64,000 nt of DNA from Fasciola hepatica (Eukaryota > Platyhelminthes > Trematoda > Plagiorchiida > Fasciolidae), in NCBI GenBank assembly GCA_948099385.1, contig CANUEZ040000020.1:6976501-7040500 (forward strand), given 5' to 3'. How positions within the stretch are numbered: the first letter of the stretch is position 1; the number at the start of each line of letters is the position of its first letter. The position numbers and the translations under genes were made by a program. Of this stretch, positions 25,584 through 39,400 are shown piece by piece. Below the pieces are notes generated by a model. The model was not told where the DNA came from. It saw only the letters and a program-made list of their open reading frames with translations, and did not search any database.

Positions 25584-26518
25584 TCAAGCACTCGACGAAG
25601 CTGAACCATTCAATTCTTCTATTTGTTTCCTTTTCGAGGTCTTCAATTCTTCTGAGGCCTCCAGACTGGCGCATGGCAACAGAGGTGGCCGAGATGCCCG
25701 GTTTCTGAGCGAGTAGAGAATAACTGTATTGAGGCCCGAGGGGGAACACGGTCCAGTCGTCGGCCGTTTTCTAACTCCAAGAGGCAATTCTTCGTGTTGA
25801 ACTGCGATTACTACCCGTGTAGCACCCTTGATCTTGTGTGCGATCGATAAACAATTACCCCGGTGTCTGGGATTATCAAGCTCCACAACAAGAGCTCTAA
25901 GCCCCTTATCTAGACCCTCCCGCGGACCCTTCCATTTGTCAGACCGAAGAAGGCCTTTTGTGACCACATGGCCATCCATACTGATCACCCCCCGGAGGTC
26001 AGCCACAAGAGACCTCAATGCCCGTCCTCCCTATCCTCCATCTCCCGTTGCTATTTCAGGGATGCCCCTAACCACCACATTTCTTGCCTCTCCGAGCTTG
26101 TCCTGACCCTCGATTTTGGGCTTGACCAACGACTGGCGGAAGATTTTCTTTCCTTTAGGACCTTCTGAGATTGCTTCACTCAAGCTGATGAGTACATCTC
26201 TCAGAGTGGTGTCCAAGGATAATGGCGAAGCGGTTTTAGTTTTCGCTTTGACGTTTTTCCATCTCTTAATTCTGGAGCTTGTCCGGAGCTTGTACTAGGC
26301 TCAGCCGTAGACCGGAGCGGGTCTTCACAATTGCCTACCCCGGTTCCAGCCTCTGGATTATTATTGAATGACCAAAGCCCTTCACAGAGGTCAACGTCTT
26401 CATGCCCCGGCAGACGGCTACTTTCTGACGGGCTCTCTAACTCAGGGGCCACATTTGGGCCCTGAAGTTTGAAGCGCTCCTCCCCCTTAGAGCTTTGCCC
26501 TGAGTGGAGGCGGGCCAT
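25584..26518 (-). pseudogene. ORF1-like protein of LINE C (nucleic-acid-binding chaperone type)
   Basis: Three minus-strand frames follow each other: 26,518-26,201, 26,216-26,031 and 26,018-25,584. The first is Ser/Glu/Pro-rich and low in complexity. The second has a charged stretch (PKGKKIFRQSLVKPKIEG), then RNVVVRGIPE, the signature of the RRM-like fold in LINE ORF1 proteins. The third continues with LVVELDNPRHRGNCLSIAHK, matching the usual strand with an Arg and the helix after it. ORF1 proteins of this group bind element RNA and assist target-primed reverse transcription. The frame breaks show this copy is dead. The family assignment rests on motif pattern only. Confidence 0.65.
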
Positions 26519-26520
26519 CC

Positions 26521-29500
26521 AGTGCGAGCTCCATTCATTTCAGCGATTAAACGAGCTTGCAAGGGCCTAACGGCAGGAAGTTCTGGCTGCTTGGACAGAT
26601 TCAGCCTCACCCCTTAAATCTTCAATAAATGCTGTGCGGGGTCACTGTTAGGCCCTCACATTTACCGTGAAGCCAAATGCTGCGAGAGTCACGCCAGATA
26701 TATACCTCTAGCTCATCCTTTTCCCACTTGGAAGTAACACGGGGGTCGTTGACTGGCGAATTTTCTGCACGCCTGCCCCTTCTTTCAACACTTCTGGTCA
26801 TCATGAACTCAAGTAGGCAAGAGGGCAAACACTGGCTCGAAAATATGCGAGCTATCGGGACATAAGGAAAGAAATACGTGCAGCTTTGTCCAAGTAGTTT
26901 GGTGGTACGACAGTGGGCAGCAGAAAAATGTAGTTGACCTAGAGTTTCTCATGGTCACCAAGGTGCGCTGAGCTTGGGGTCTTCTTGGTCCTGACCTGCC
27001 GTCCCAGAGAAACGACGTCCGGATATTCGCCCTCTTCCCTGTTTTCTAGACCTAGATTTGTTCCGTTCCGAATTTATTGTAGGTTCCTTCGGATAATTCA
27101 CAGGTTTATCGTCAGTATCCAGTACCATATCTTTACTGAAATTGCGATTTTCTTCCTATCTTGGCCTGCCACGTATGATTGTGTGATCATTATACGTAAA
27201 TGTTCATAAACATGCTGAAGTTTACCCTTGTTAGCAAGAAGACCACATCGATGTATACCGCGGAGATATACTGAAACTCTTGTTGGGGTAAGTTCCGAGT
27301 GAAGTTACCCAAGAAACTTCTAAGAAGCTGGGAATAATTGCGAGACAGCAGAGAATTGTATGGGGTAGGAAAGAATACTCAGGGAGTGCAGCCGCAGGCA
27401 CGTGTCGGGTACGAAATGATAAATGAGGTGTCAAGTGTAGGGGAAAACTGTTTTCACTATTTAAGTGGAACCCGGATGCGAAACAGAAAGGGCCAAATGC
27501 GGTTCCTAGCAACTCGGTATTTTTAGTGCACTTAGGGCCACGAACTAATAAAATAGCGTGTATCTACAATTTTCGATGATAAATAGCGATCCTTCCGTAG
27601 TGTTATCTACACTATTAGTTCACTGTATTGAGTTATAAGATGATATTTACTGTAATGCTCACAATACTAAGTCTAGAATGTGTCAACGAGCCGAAAAACG
27701 AGGTAATCTTTTTTTGATGCCCAGTTGACCTTGAACTTTATCTGCATCACACGATCAAACTTACTTGCAAAGGTAAAGTGTATGGAGGCTCTCGGCAAAG
27801 TAATATGGAATACAGTCGAATTCCTGAGGCATGTAGAAAACGCGGAAAGATTTCCCATGTGTATCACCTGCATAGCCGGCCAAAATCCTTCCGCGAAAAT
27901 CGCAGTCGGAGTTTTAGGCTGGGGTCTCGATTCTCGCCTTACCTATATACACCCTACTGTTATTATCCGTAGTTGGTAACCTTATGAGTCTTTCTCGAAT
28001 GCTGTGGGTTGCGGGGCCATCGTAATTTTTGTTTCCGCCGTTGGCACAGAATCAACTTCAAATTCTGCTGCGCAGTTTGAGGTTGGCTTACAGATCAGAA
28101 GATCGAAGTATACCTTTGGATTACCTACCAGAATGTAAACCATCCAGAATAGAAAGTTTCACTACCCCGGCCTAGGCTACCCATCCCGAGCGAAAAAGTT
28201 TTTTTTCCTGCTAGGATATGAGGTACTTTTTCACAGATTGACGTGAGAGTTGGGCCTGAGTGCAACACTTGACTGACAATCTGATATCGCCAAGAAGGTA
28301 AACGTCGAAAAAAAGTGGAATCATAAAATTAGCACCCCATATTTCTTGAAGTAAATGAAAACCCGTTTCTTATCATAAATCAGCTTCGAGAAAAGGGTTA
28401 GGGGAGAATAATAAAACACATCAGCACAAAATCTGATTTACAGCTAACACAAAAGAGTGCCTTGGAGGTTTTTGTATGGAAGCCTTTGGCAAACGATACT
28501 CCAGAAACTGTTTTCCTCCAAGGACCTGAGTAACATAACAATTTGCTTCCAGCTAATAAGCCCCTTTGGCAACGTGCAATTGAGATTTTGATAAATTTCC
28601 CCTTTTTACCTCTGTACAAGTTGCAAAGCAAATTAAAAATCAGTATACTTTGGTACTCCACTAGGAAAGCAGGTCCATTTCAATTCAAGTGAAGGGGATA
28701 AAGTGAAGTAAAATGCTGAATCATTAGGCTTAGGGCTGTCCGAGAAATACTTAATCCTTTGGTACATAATTTTCAACTTGAATTATCAGCACATTCGTTT
28801 CTGTTTCACCTAAGAGGGGACAAAGTCTTATGATGTATAGAAAATGCTCTTTATTTCCTCCATCTCCTGTATTGTAACATAACTTCAGATCTGTCCCATA
28901 CGCAAGGCACCACCCGATTGTGGCGAACAACTCTTTCAAAAGTTTGGCCGCGTGTAGGTCAAATTTCAACTGTCGTTCTGATTCCTTCTATGGACACTGA
29001 CTCCGGCGTAGTTCCTTCTGTTTTGGCAAAGGGTAGTTTGCTGCGCCCAAGGCCACTCAGTTCTATCCAGGTACCGTGCGCGGCCACCCGGTAGACTAGT
29101 TCCAAGTTGTGTTGCATAGTCGGTTGATGTTCATTTTTCAGATAGGTTTCCCGAAGAGGTCTCTTTTTGAAATGCGTCGAGAGCCTCCAGGCTACTTCTC
29201 GGTATCTTGGCAAGCGATTTGCAGGTGATCTCTTAGGTAGACTTGATTCGTTTTGTCCATCCCCATGATACGTCTTCGAAAGCATCACCGAGAACATCGG
29301 AGGGTCCTTTCGACTGAAGCTCGTTTCTCTGGGACAGGGCTTTGGATTCAACACGAAAAAGTGCTTGCTTTCCAAAAATTCAGTTATCAGCGACAGTTAG
29401 GCAATTTACTGACGCGGCATTTCGGATTTCAACCGCAAGCTGTCCCAGAAGTGTCCATCTGAACATCGTTTGCGCAGTAAATGGTCCTGTCGACTGTCTA

Positions 29501-31079
29501 CGCTCCATTTGAACACTTACTGAGCTTCTGGTACAATGTGTCAAATCGGTCTATCAATATGAAGGCCAGATAATTCTTCGAAGGTTATTTCCTTCAGATG
29601 GGACCATCCCTTGTGGACTGATACAATGGAGTCAACCGTTCCCATGGGTTCTCTGTCTACAGTAAAGGCTTCTGCATTATTTACTGTATTTCCATCAGTT
29701 GAGGGTTTCATCCATATGGTTGGCGGCATCAAACCTTTGGCGTGACCCTCGGCTCTGCCGGCACAAGCCGTGCACTATTCTGTGCCAAATCTGTGTGACG
29801 GGCAGACTGCTTTGATTTTCGACACCCTCTTTCTAACTGGCCGTAGCAGCGCCATACTGACCGGAGATCACCCTCCACGCTATGGTCTCGGGAAGGCAAT
29901 GACCACTGAAGATATGCTGGAAAACTGTTGCCGGCAGTGACGGCACGTGCATCATATACGCCGTTCACTGTGGGATGATAGACCCCTAGGTACAACGGAT
30001 GTTTGCTAGAAAGAGGATTTCGGCGCGCCATCAGCGGAAACGAGTTTCAGCCGGTTCCACTGTGGAAAATGCTTCTTCAAAATGCGGTTTAAAACAGGCC
30101 GCCGTAAAGGGGGGACAAAGGTGAGCAAAATAACGTGTGTTGACAAATGCTCGGTCAGTGAGAGATTTGGCTTGGTATAACGCAACTCAACCGAGTGCTT
30201 GGCTTCAAAAGGAGTGTTGGTCCAGACAAATCGTTACACGAACACAGTAGGGTAAGCTGTCATGAAACTGAAACAAACGACCAGGTTCGTATTATTTCAA
30301 AACTTCCCTCCATCAGTTAATTTTGTTTTCCTCAACGTGATTAAGGAGCTGCCAATTGGTCTACAACATTACTACAAAGAATGAAACATCGTTATCACAA
30401 TCGACTTCATACACTGAACCCCACTCCTTATGACGAGACTCTCTTATTATAAAGTCCAGCTTGAGTAAGCAACCGAAAGTTGATTCCAATAAATGATTTG
30501 TGGAAAATTTCGGTCAAAAGTATCAGCTGATTATGGCAGGATGCTGCTACATGGAGAGATTGTCAAGTACAATCAAACTACTCTTCGTTCCGCTGTCACA
30601 AATTGCAAGGGTATAATGCCAAGTAAAGCTGCTTTGTCTATTGTGGTAAGGGATGGCTGGGATCCGTGGGACCAAACGAGTTTTCATAAAGAAATTGTGG
30701 AATTAGAGCTGATAAAAGTGTTGCACGAACATAGAGTACAGCTGTATTCGTCGTTTAATGCCATAATTCACGCGATAAGTTTATCATTTTTCCTCCGCTG
30801 AGAATAACTATTTTAAATGGTAATAATGGAATTCTTTTCTGAAGTGGCCCGCTGATGAAGGGTTTGCTGCGCTACACCGGGCCCCTATTCTCCCTAGGTT
30901 ATGTTTGGTTTTTATGTTTGAAGAGCTCATAACCCTCTGTGATTTAGCCTGAAAGACTTAAGAAAAATACCCAAAATTTTCAACGTAGCTTCACACCTCC
31001 TAAAAGCTCAACTTACTGACCCATAATCTTTTCGCCTTCCTTGCATTCTCTTTTGGACTGCTTATAGAAGCTCCAGAGG
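26521..31079. other. No recognised gene
   Basis: Small frames on both strands (up to 138 codons, at 29,375-28,959 minus) show no motif I know. The interval is somewhat AT-rich in 27.5-28.8 kb. No terminal repeats, tRNA or tandem array is seen. Confidence 0.45.
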
Positions 31080-33490
31080 TTCTCCGTAAATACGCCTTGG
31101 TTCCGGGTGCGAATCAGGCAATCCGAACTCTCAGGCTCAGTAAAACCAAAAAAGCTCAATCTCAGTCTGCACTCAGTCTATGTTCAATAGCTCTCGTTGG
31201 TTTTTGTGACGCAGTCAACAAGAAGATTAATGAAGTAGATCAAAGAGTGGCGGACCTGCATACCAGGTCTAGTCCATCGATGATATTCCATTAAAGATAT
31301 CCTCTATATCTAGCACAATGAAAACCACCCCTATAGCTACTTGCCAAAGCCTAGCTACGACTGGCCGGTTCTTGGACCCAATTGCGACAGAAATTCATAA
31401 GCTTATAGCCGAAGCCAAAAACGCGATAGTTTTCAGCATCCTTGACCGACTGCCCCTGCTGTCAACCAAACTCGCCATACTAAATGCTCGCAACATGACA
31501 CACCACAGGAGCTATTGCACCCGGCTGCGCAAAAAATCACAACGCAACGACTCTCCTTTGAAATTCCAATTTGCTAACGGAATAGCAGCTAGAGAATTCC
31601 TAACCAGTCGGCTAATCATTGCTAACACCACCCCAATCAAAAGAATCGGAAAATTACCGGATAAAAAGCCCCTCCAAAGAGAGGTTTTCCGATCACTAAA
31701 AAGTACTTTAGCTTCACCAACCCAACCTGTGGCTGAAATACCAGCCGCCATCTGGTCTCCCCGCCTGTCGAGCCATTCCGCAACACAAAAGCCCCTGCAA
31801 TAAGCCACTTGACCTAGACCTGACCACCACCCCACCTCCAGCACATCCTCCTAGTAAACGGCCCTGACATCTACCATCAACCTCCGCTCCAAAAATGGCA
31901 ACAACATCCGTGCCAAACCCACTATTAGCCCAGAGCCACCAAACTTCTGTACATCCAGGCCTGCTGCTGCTTATGTCAACCTACTGCCCATCGTCTCAAC
32001 ATCGAAAAAAGACTCCGAGGAAGTCTGTTGCCAGCAGCCCGTCCTGCCCTAACTCATGTCCAACCGTCTTGCGGACACAAACCGTTCATAAAGCTGTGAT
32101 CTACTATATAGCCAATAGGCCCAGCAACCGAATAATTCTGTGCCCCTCCCCCACAGCTTTTAGCTACTCCGGCTACTTCCGTAATCCCCCCATAACTGTT
32201 CTCAGAGCCCTATTTAGAACCCCCAGAAAGCACTCCAAGTATATCCCAAATAATTCATGTTTGCTGGTTAGCAGGACACAAACCAGCATCACCCTAAACT
32301 AGCCGGCCCCATCTCACGAACACCGAATTACAATACCAGCGACTCCTCATTTCACTAAGACCTTGAGCCTCATTCCCAACCTCCGTACTCCTATTTGTTA
32401 TTTTTCTCACGCTAACCTTTAGCTGGAACATCTCCCAGACTGCGATCCTCCCTTTTTCAATTTCAGAACCACCCGGTCATCGCTTTGCCTGGCTGTTGTA
32501 CATCGCGCAGATAGCTTTACTTTTCTCTGACCGTCTACAATCGCACCAAAGGCCGGCTACCGCGAATACTATCTAGCCACCGGGTTCCACCCGCAAAGAG
32601 TCCCGGTATTGCTGCAAAAACCCCTCAGGCTAACTGAGGAATTCTCACTACAATACCCTCCCGGTGTCGAAACCATTTAAACCGCCGTGCGAGGACTCCT
32701 AATTAAACAGCGATCGGTCCAGATTCGGGTATGCCCTCCTCCTTCCCATAATAAAACTGCCAGCACAAACCGCAGACAACCCTTGCCCAAAATGCCCAAC
32801 ACGGACACAGAAAAGCCACAGGACACTCAACAGAATAGTGTATTCTTCAATTTACCGGCATAGCCTATCCTATTGCATAGGTTTTCACCCTTGTCTTGCC
32901 TTACTTTGTTCCTCGTGGAGGTTGCCTTCTGACTGCTGATTTCTACTTCCCGCAACTTCATCCATCTTCCACCAGCTGTGAACTGCCCACACTAGATGAC
33001 ACACATTATCTCTCGTGGAAGTTGTCACACCTTCTCAGGGGGAAGTATTCCTTTTGGTATCCAAAAACCTATAAAAACTAGTATTCCTCTGCGAACCTTC
33101 ATGAAGTTCCCTCCTGCCTCCTCTGCCCCAATAGCAATTACCTTTTTAAGTGATTATGAGTATGCGTTACTGACCATTTTCTTGCATCATTCTTGCGAAT
33201 ATTGTATTTCCTGTGTCCTAAGCCAATGTCCGTCTGAACACTCCTACCTCCTGCCAACCCATTATTATTGCCGCTGTTGACTCGAAATTATTTCGTACTT
33301 GCCGAGTATTCCCTTGTCGCTTTGTTTCATTTGAACTTCTCTCAGCCTTAGTCCATTGTTGCTGCGATGTGCGAATCCCTCTTTGAAATTTGTGAATTTT
33401 CCATCTCAGTCAGTATTATTGTAAACTCTGATAATGCCTACATGCGTGTCTCACGAACACGGCCCAGAAATATATTATTATTAATAATCA
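31080..33490 (+). mobile_element. LINE G: ORF1 remnant with an (ATT)n-tailed 3' end
   Basis: Plus-strand, pyrimidine-rich element. The ORF1-like frames at 31,097-31,803 are followed by about 1.6 kb of decayed sequence without a recognisable endonuclease or RT, ending in AGAAATATATTATTATTAA near 33,465-33,482. The 3' end (TGATAATGCCTACATG..., then CCAGAAATA(TTA)n) resembles the tail of the insert in LINE D (TGATCATGCACATGG..., then CCGAAATAAACC(ATT)n), which suggests a shared family. Loss of ORF2 implies an internal deletion or a non-autonomous derivative. The limits are approximate. Confidence 0.5.
31097..31803 (+). pseudogene. LINE ORF1-like protein, split by stops
   Basis: The first frame (31,097-31,294) ends with a coiled-coil-like segment, NKKINEVDQRVADLHTR, typical of the N-terminal half of LINE ORF1. 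After a stop and a short gap the second frame (31,318-31,803) contains AEAKNAIVFSILDRLP, then RNDSPLKFQFANGIAAREF and DKKPLQREVFRSLKSTL. This matches the order seen in RRM-type ORF1 proteins: an 'N-hydrophobic' strand, a 'PLKVxFxN' strand and a basic C-terminal helix. The product would bind RNA. Assignment is by pattern only; the copy is broken. Confidence 0.55.
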
Positions 33491-36400
33491 TTCTAATAAC
33501 AATGGCAGGAGCATCCTTTATGTGAAGTAACACAAGCTGAATAAAAAACGAATGCCAGTGAAAAAGACCCAGGTAACACCACGGCCTGGTGTCCTGCAGC
33601 GCCTTGAACGAAGGATGAATGATTTGAATCATTCTGTTTTCTCATTAGTCAGCTGTTCTTTGCATCCAATAGATATCTGCGCACATGTAGGTGGCATGCG
33701 GATATGATCGCCAACGCATGGAGCGGACAACAGAACCAGCCAATCCAGCATCCATTTTATTCACTGAATACAATTTGAATAGTTTTATGGTTATCAACAG
33801 AATAATGTTCGGCACAAACTCACCCAACCAAATGAAAACTCATCCTTTCTAGCCGGAAGATCGTTTCAGTAAACGTCCTTTCCATGGATGAAGTTTTCCT
33901 TTCAATTATTTCTGACAACAGAAGCAGCTTCATGTTACATTTATCTAGCTTATCACAAAGGTCATACCATATGCAACGACCGGCAGGTTTTACATTCTAC
34001 TTACTAGAAAAGGTTTATTGCATGTCCTGGGACTGCCAAGGAATATCATTGGAGCGTTTGGTAGACGTTACAGCCTATTTTTCAAAAAGCCTGGCGGATA
34101 AGTCGGACAAAACAATTAGCCGTGGCAAAGAATACCGGCTACTTACAAATGTACTGATTTAGTGAATCAGACTGTCGATGATGTCCTCCTGTAGTGGTTT
34201 TCTTGCTGATCCAATGTGCCTTTGCAGGCTAAAGCGGAGTAGCCCAGGGTGTACGATTTTGCCTACCCCTGATTACCCTGGACCCGTGCTCAAAAGTAGA
34301 CAGGGTAGAACTGAGATCACGCCTCATAATGGTCATCCACGTTGATAACCACTTCCACGGTCCCTGTGCGGACGAAAAAGAATAACGTGGTTCCGCGGAA
34401 GTGTCACGTTCCCTAACCTCCTTCTTTTCTGGCCCAGTTTGCGCGGGGGGATAGAATTGCAGCCAGACTGTGCTTTGAGAAGCAGGTTTGTTACCGGTGT
34501 CGCGATGATAGTGAAAATATGCACATACGGGCGCATACCACCAGCATTCCACATATCTTCATTTCGACGATGGGCTTTGGTAAAACTCACCCCAGTTGCA
34601 AGACTTCTGAGTCCAGAGGTTCCACGGGACCGGGGCGAAAAGCAACTACGTGCCATTTTTCATAACAGGAGTAATCTTATTCCCTTTCTGTTTCCTGTGT
34701 CATGCGTGTCTGGAGTGAGAATTGTCCACTGTGCTAGGCTGGCATGGAGCACCGATTTATTCCGGTTCCATTCCCACACGGATATAAAGGGGCTACCAAT
34801 GTAGCCCACACCTAGTCGGCTGATTCCGGTGCTAAAGGTCAGGAAGGAAAAGTCATTCAAATGGTAATCGGTGAGTCAATATATTGGAAAACCTCACTGT
34901 ACGTTAAAGGGAACACACCTGAACAGAAAACTCAACTGCTCGTACTACGAAGTCATTTAGAGGAAATTATATCTAAAGGTAATGAGATTTTCTCCTCGGG
35001 TGCACTTCAGATCTCTGGGACCAAGGAAAACGATGGTTAGCCGGGAAATTTTCGATTTGGGGCCCATATAAGCTCAATAATCGAATAGACAGAATCGTTT
35101 CGTTTACCCACTATTGATTTCCGTTTCTCTCGATGTTGTATGTTTGATTGTGAAATAAAACTACTAACATTCTTTCTGATTTATAAAGAAACAAGCAAAA
35201 CTAGCTTTCGTAAATGTATATTCGCTTGCAGGATACACGTAGACAACTAAAGCTATCTACGCATAAAATACCAATCCATGGAATATGCGGCGGTTAACCC
35301 AAGGGTTCTCATAAGGATCATACGCCCAGAGTTTATTCAGGTTCATGTTGTACGGAGCCTCTTCTATCAAAATGGATAGAAACGAAAAGCACTACTTTAA
35401 CATTACTTTCATTCATCCGCTCTTTACTTCTTATTACTTATTCCCACGTTAGGAAAACAAGGTCCCATCAACTTACCAAAAGCCAGTACAAAATCACATT
35501 CTATTTCTCGGTTGTACGTAATAGATCTCCGTAAGCAATGGTGGGCCGCATAGCTCACTAAATGAGAAAATAGGGCAAACAATTTACAATGCGCTCCAGA
35601 AATATATCAGCGCAAATGTACGGGTTGTGTGAAAAATGCGAACAGTAAAATGCCGCCCCACCCATTTCTGGTTATGCTATTTCCAGTAAGTTTACTGGCT
35701 GCTAGAATCATGAACAGTGTCATATGGTGATCGATATTTGCTGATCATCTCTTTGAAATGGCAGTTCCTCCCTCTGTCTATCGGATAACTAACGAACGAG
35801 GTTACAAGGTTGAAATATAAAGAAGACCTGCCAAGTGGAGTATACAGCACCAGAAAATGTCAGACAGTGCCCACGCTATCATTTGTTGTTCTCGGAACAA
35901 GTTTGTGTCAAAGTAATTTTCCTTCCCAGCGGCAGTGACATGGTGTTATTGACTACAGTTGCCTAGTGGGGTTAAAAATGGGACTGAGTCTTCAATGAAG
36001 GACATTTTGCTATTCGTAAAACTGTTTACAATCATATTTTATTGACACACTCTCTCCCGCCTTCTTCGCAATTACGCGTTCGCTGCGGCCATCAGTTAAC
36101 AAGTGAGCATCACCTGGTAGTTCAGACTTCTCCTTAAAAAGGAAATTATGATTAGCACCAGTGTTGCTGAAGTGGAGGCGTGTTATAATCAGCCAGCCTT
36201 ACTTCGTAGTCTGGCCATCCCGGCCAAAACCATCCTCGGGTAACGATTCCCTCTGGAATCCTACTTTGTGGTTTGGCTAATAATCGGAGCTCATGATATC
36301 GGCTGAACATTGTTCAATAATTTCATCGACAATCCTCCATTATTAAGCCTATCTAGATATGAATTAATTAACAGAATTAAGCTGTCCCAACCAATAAGCT

Positions 36401-39400
36401 TTTCGTCCACTTTCGAATCGTTGGTGACTTAAAATTTCTACGGCAACTGTAGGTACTTTGGATGGGAAAGTCTTGAATTCCATGTTCGTCATGTGATACT
36501 CACGGCACTTAAATAGACCACACATCAGGAAGAAAATAAATAGGACCTCTGCAAAAGTAAGCAGATTAGGTGGTTGACTGCAGTAAGTCGTTAGTTTCAA
36601 CCAAATGAGCATGGGCACCGACAAAAAAACCGCACAATTGGATAGTTATCAAAAAATATAGTTTGTGTTGAACTTGCGGAGCACTGCGTCATAAGCAGTT
36701 TGTGGTCATTAAACCCTGGCCCTTGGTGGGCAGTGATCAATTTCGTCGAACCATCATTCGTTGGTTAACCGCTAAGCGGGTAACGAAGAGCCGTTTCACT
36801 GACATTATTGGCAATTATGGCTAGCAGCATCCTTAAATCTTCTATCTTTCGACAATTTGTGAAAGAGTTAACCGAAACAGAACGGCATAAACAGGTTTAG
36901 TTTGTTCCTCAACTTAGATATATTTTACTGCTTTTCCAGATTTGTTGCTTGGCGTCATTCTTATGGATAGAAACAGCTTTCTTTATGATCTGGTCTCATG
37001 CAGACATAGAATCCGAGGCCGTTACCTTGACAAAGCTTTCAGCTGTTGGGCATCTCGGCACCTGTTACACACAGCCAAATATGGACTTTTACAAGCTGCC
37101 AGCTGTTAACAGCTTAGACGGGCAACAATAGGCCACGCTGCATTTTTCCTAATCCGATTAACCTTACTCCCTTTTGAGAATACTTACTTCATTAATGTAT
37201 ATCTATCTCTATGGCCTTTAATACCAAAACTATATTGGTTATTTTAAATTTAAAAAGGAAACCGTACTGCTTTACCCATTTTACAGTCCGTGGCTGTTTT
37301 CCTATCCGTATACAGAGCAGTGTGAAGGCTAATAATTAGATACAAAAATATGGAGTCGACAGGCTTGGCTGCGAATATAATTTAAGGAGATAAATATACG
37401 GCTTTATTTCGCGTACCGGTCAACAACAAGTTATTTGCCTCCCCGGGAAATGGAACCGCATATATATTTCAACAAGAAGTTATCATCTAGGAACAATAAA
37501 CCGAGTATAACCTAATGGCCAGTGCGGCTTTCACTTTGAGGCATGATTTTTGGTACAATAAATGCCACCCTCTTTGTCCCCGTTGTCCAAAGTGTACATA
37601 CGCCAATTTTTCTTGGCACAATTTCAGTCATCTGCAAACTCTTTAAAGGTATTTCAGTCACACTCCTTTCTAGTCCTCACTCTGATGTTAGAGCTTGCGC
37701 TGCCCTTCTGGTGTTCCTCCGCGTCAACACTGACTTAGTCATGTTTCTTGGTAGCCGAAAAAAATAACTCGGCTCAGTAGCAATGAAAATGAATTGGCTC
37801 ATAGCATTTTGGCTTCTGTTTTTCCACTTCACTTCAAGGACTACCAAATGCTTCACAAAATAATCGCAATGGATGCAAATGCAAGTAAAGCGGGTGTATT
37901 TATACCAGGTAAACTTTTCTTTGGTAACGAGTTATTGCTCTGATCAAGGCTTGTTCTCCTACTTCGCATTTCTGCGAGCTTTCTTGGTCCGGAAGCTATA
38001 GGTTCCATAATGGTCTTGCCTCAGTCTTTGTTACACTCTTGTTCAGGCGGGAGTTCTCGGGACACTCCTTGGTCAATAAGCACCTGCGAACAGTTTTCCA
38101 TGGATGCCTCAGAAGAGGATAAAAGGAAAAGGCAGGATCAATGAAGGTTAGGTACAGTCAAGCACATGTAATGGGCAGTTGTAACTCACTGGATCTTTCA
38201 GGTGGGTCTCTGTGTGTGAAACCAAACAAGACCCTACTGCTTCACGGACACCGAAACTCAACCACCGCAGACGCATTATCAATTGATCGAAAGTCAGAAT
38301 TAGTCGTTTGATGGTAGTGTGTGCGTACAAGGGCTTCGCCACCTTTGGTCAACATAGATTTGACATTACCAATTTTGTGAGGCATTGCAACACCTCATTT
38401 GATGGATAGATCTTCAGATGGATGGCATGGAGCGGACACGCCAAGCACATTTCCTGCGATAGCAGACTGTAGATGGAATAAATGTAAAACACCATTCATG
38501 AGCTGACAGAAATAAGCAATCGTAACTGGTCAAATGGTGCCATGAAGTCAGCTTGTGGACTGGAAAGAAGCGCCGTAGTGGTAACATCCTTTCTCGCTTT
38601 TGAAATTTCTGGGCGAAGTTGTGGTCCATGTAACGTCTCGCCATCTTGATGAACAATACTCTGCAGATAGAGTCGTCGAATGTAACACGAAGGTTCGTTC
38701 ACAGGCATACTCATGCACGGCCTAAACTTACACCGGAAAGACAACCTGAAAAACTGCCTTTTTCCTTAAAAATGCAATTTCAGATCTGAAAGACATACGA
38801 CACAACGGCCTTCAATTCGGCATAATTCCCTACTTCAAACAATTAGAACTGAGAGCTGTGGTTTCAGTCTTCTAGAAAAATAGTTTGCGAAAATAGAAAA
38901 ATTGCACTCGGGGTATTGTAATTTTGAAAAGTGCGAGCAACAGAGTGTGTACCGTCAGAGTTAGTTAACGTTTCCCCCAACTAACAATCCGGTGATTACG
39001 TATGCTATTTTCCGCCGCGAACACAGCGTTATGTCCCCTTTTGAGCAGTTAAGTGTGGATATTTCATTCGGATTCTCATAGATTACACCCATCGTGTTGT
39101 GACTTAATGTGATACAAAGGCTCATGATGCTCTGGATGGATCCGCCGATCATGGAGGGAGATAGTCTACGTTGAAAACATGTTCAAAACATCCGCGACAG
39201 ATTACAACTTCTACTTGGGTCGTCTGACAGATGCCCAGGTGTAGTGGATGCGATAAACACCGCTTTAGAAAGTTGAACAGATTCCATCAAATTTTACCGA
39301 ATATGAAGACAATTAGTCTAAGAGGGACTAGCCCGCAAAATCTTCCGATCATTTCACAACTTCTTCGTCGGCAACACACATGCTGGCTCCACCTTGTGAT

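Larger units (their letters stand above)
24140..26520 (-). mobile_element. LINE C: CR1-like element with ORF1 fused next to RT, endonuclease missing
   Basis: Minus-strand LINE in the order ORF1 (26,518-25,584), RT (25,512-about 24,750) and 3' region (to about 24,140). The expected ~1 kb of endonuclease and linker between ORF1 and RT is absent: only about 70 bp separate them. The 3' region has a DLTGAFKI-like box near 24,370 and NFFATEVVNNRNRLS near 24,250-24,195, matching the usual FFSQRVVNLWN segment of CR1 ORF2. Frameshifts and catalytic changes make it inactive. Either an internal deletion or two adjacent fragments would produce this layout. Confidence 0.8.

Noticed and set aside
38148..38744. 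Possible gypsy-type RT/RNase H remnant on minus (ALLSSPQADF)
   Set aside because: Only one short box is suggestive; no catalytic motif or neighbouring domain could be found.
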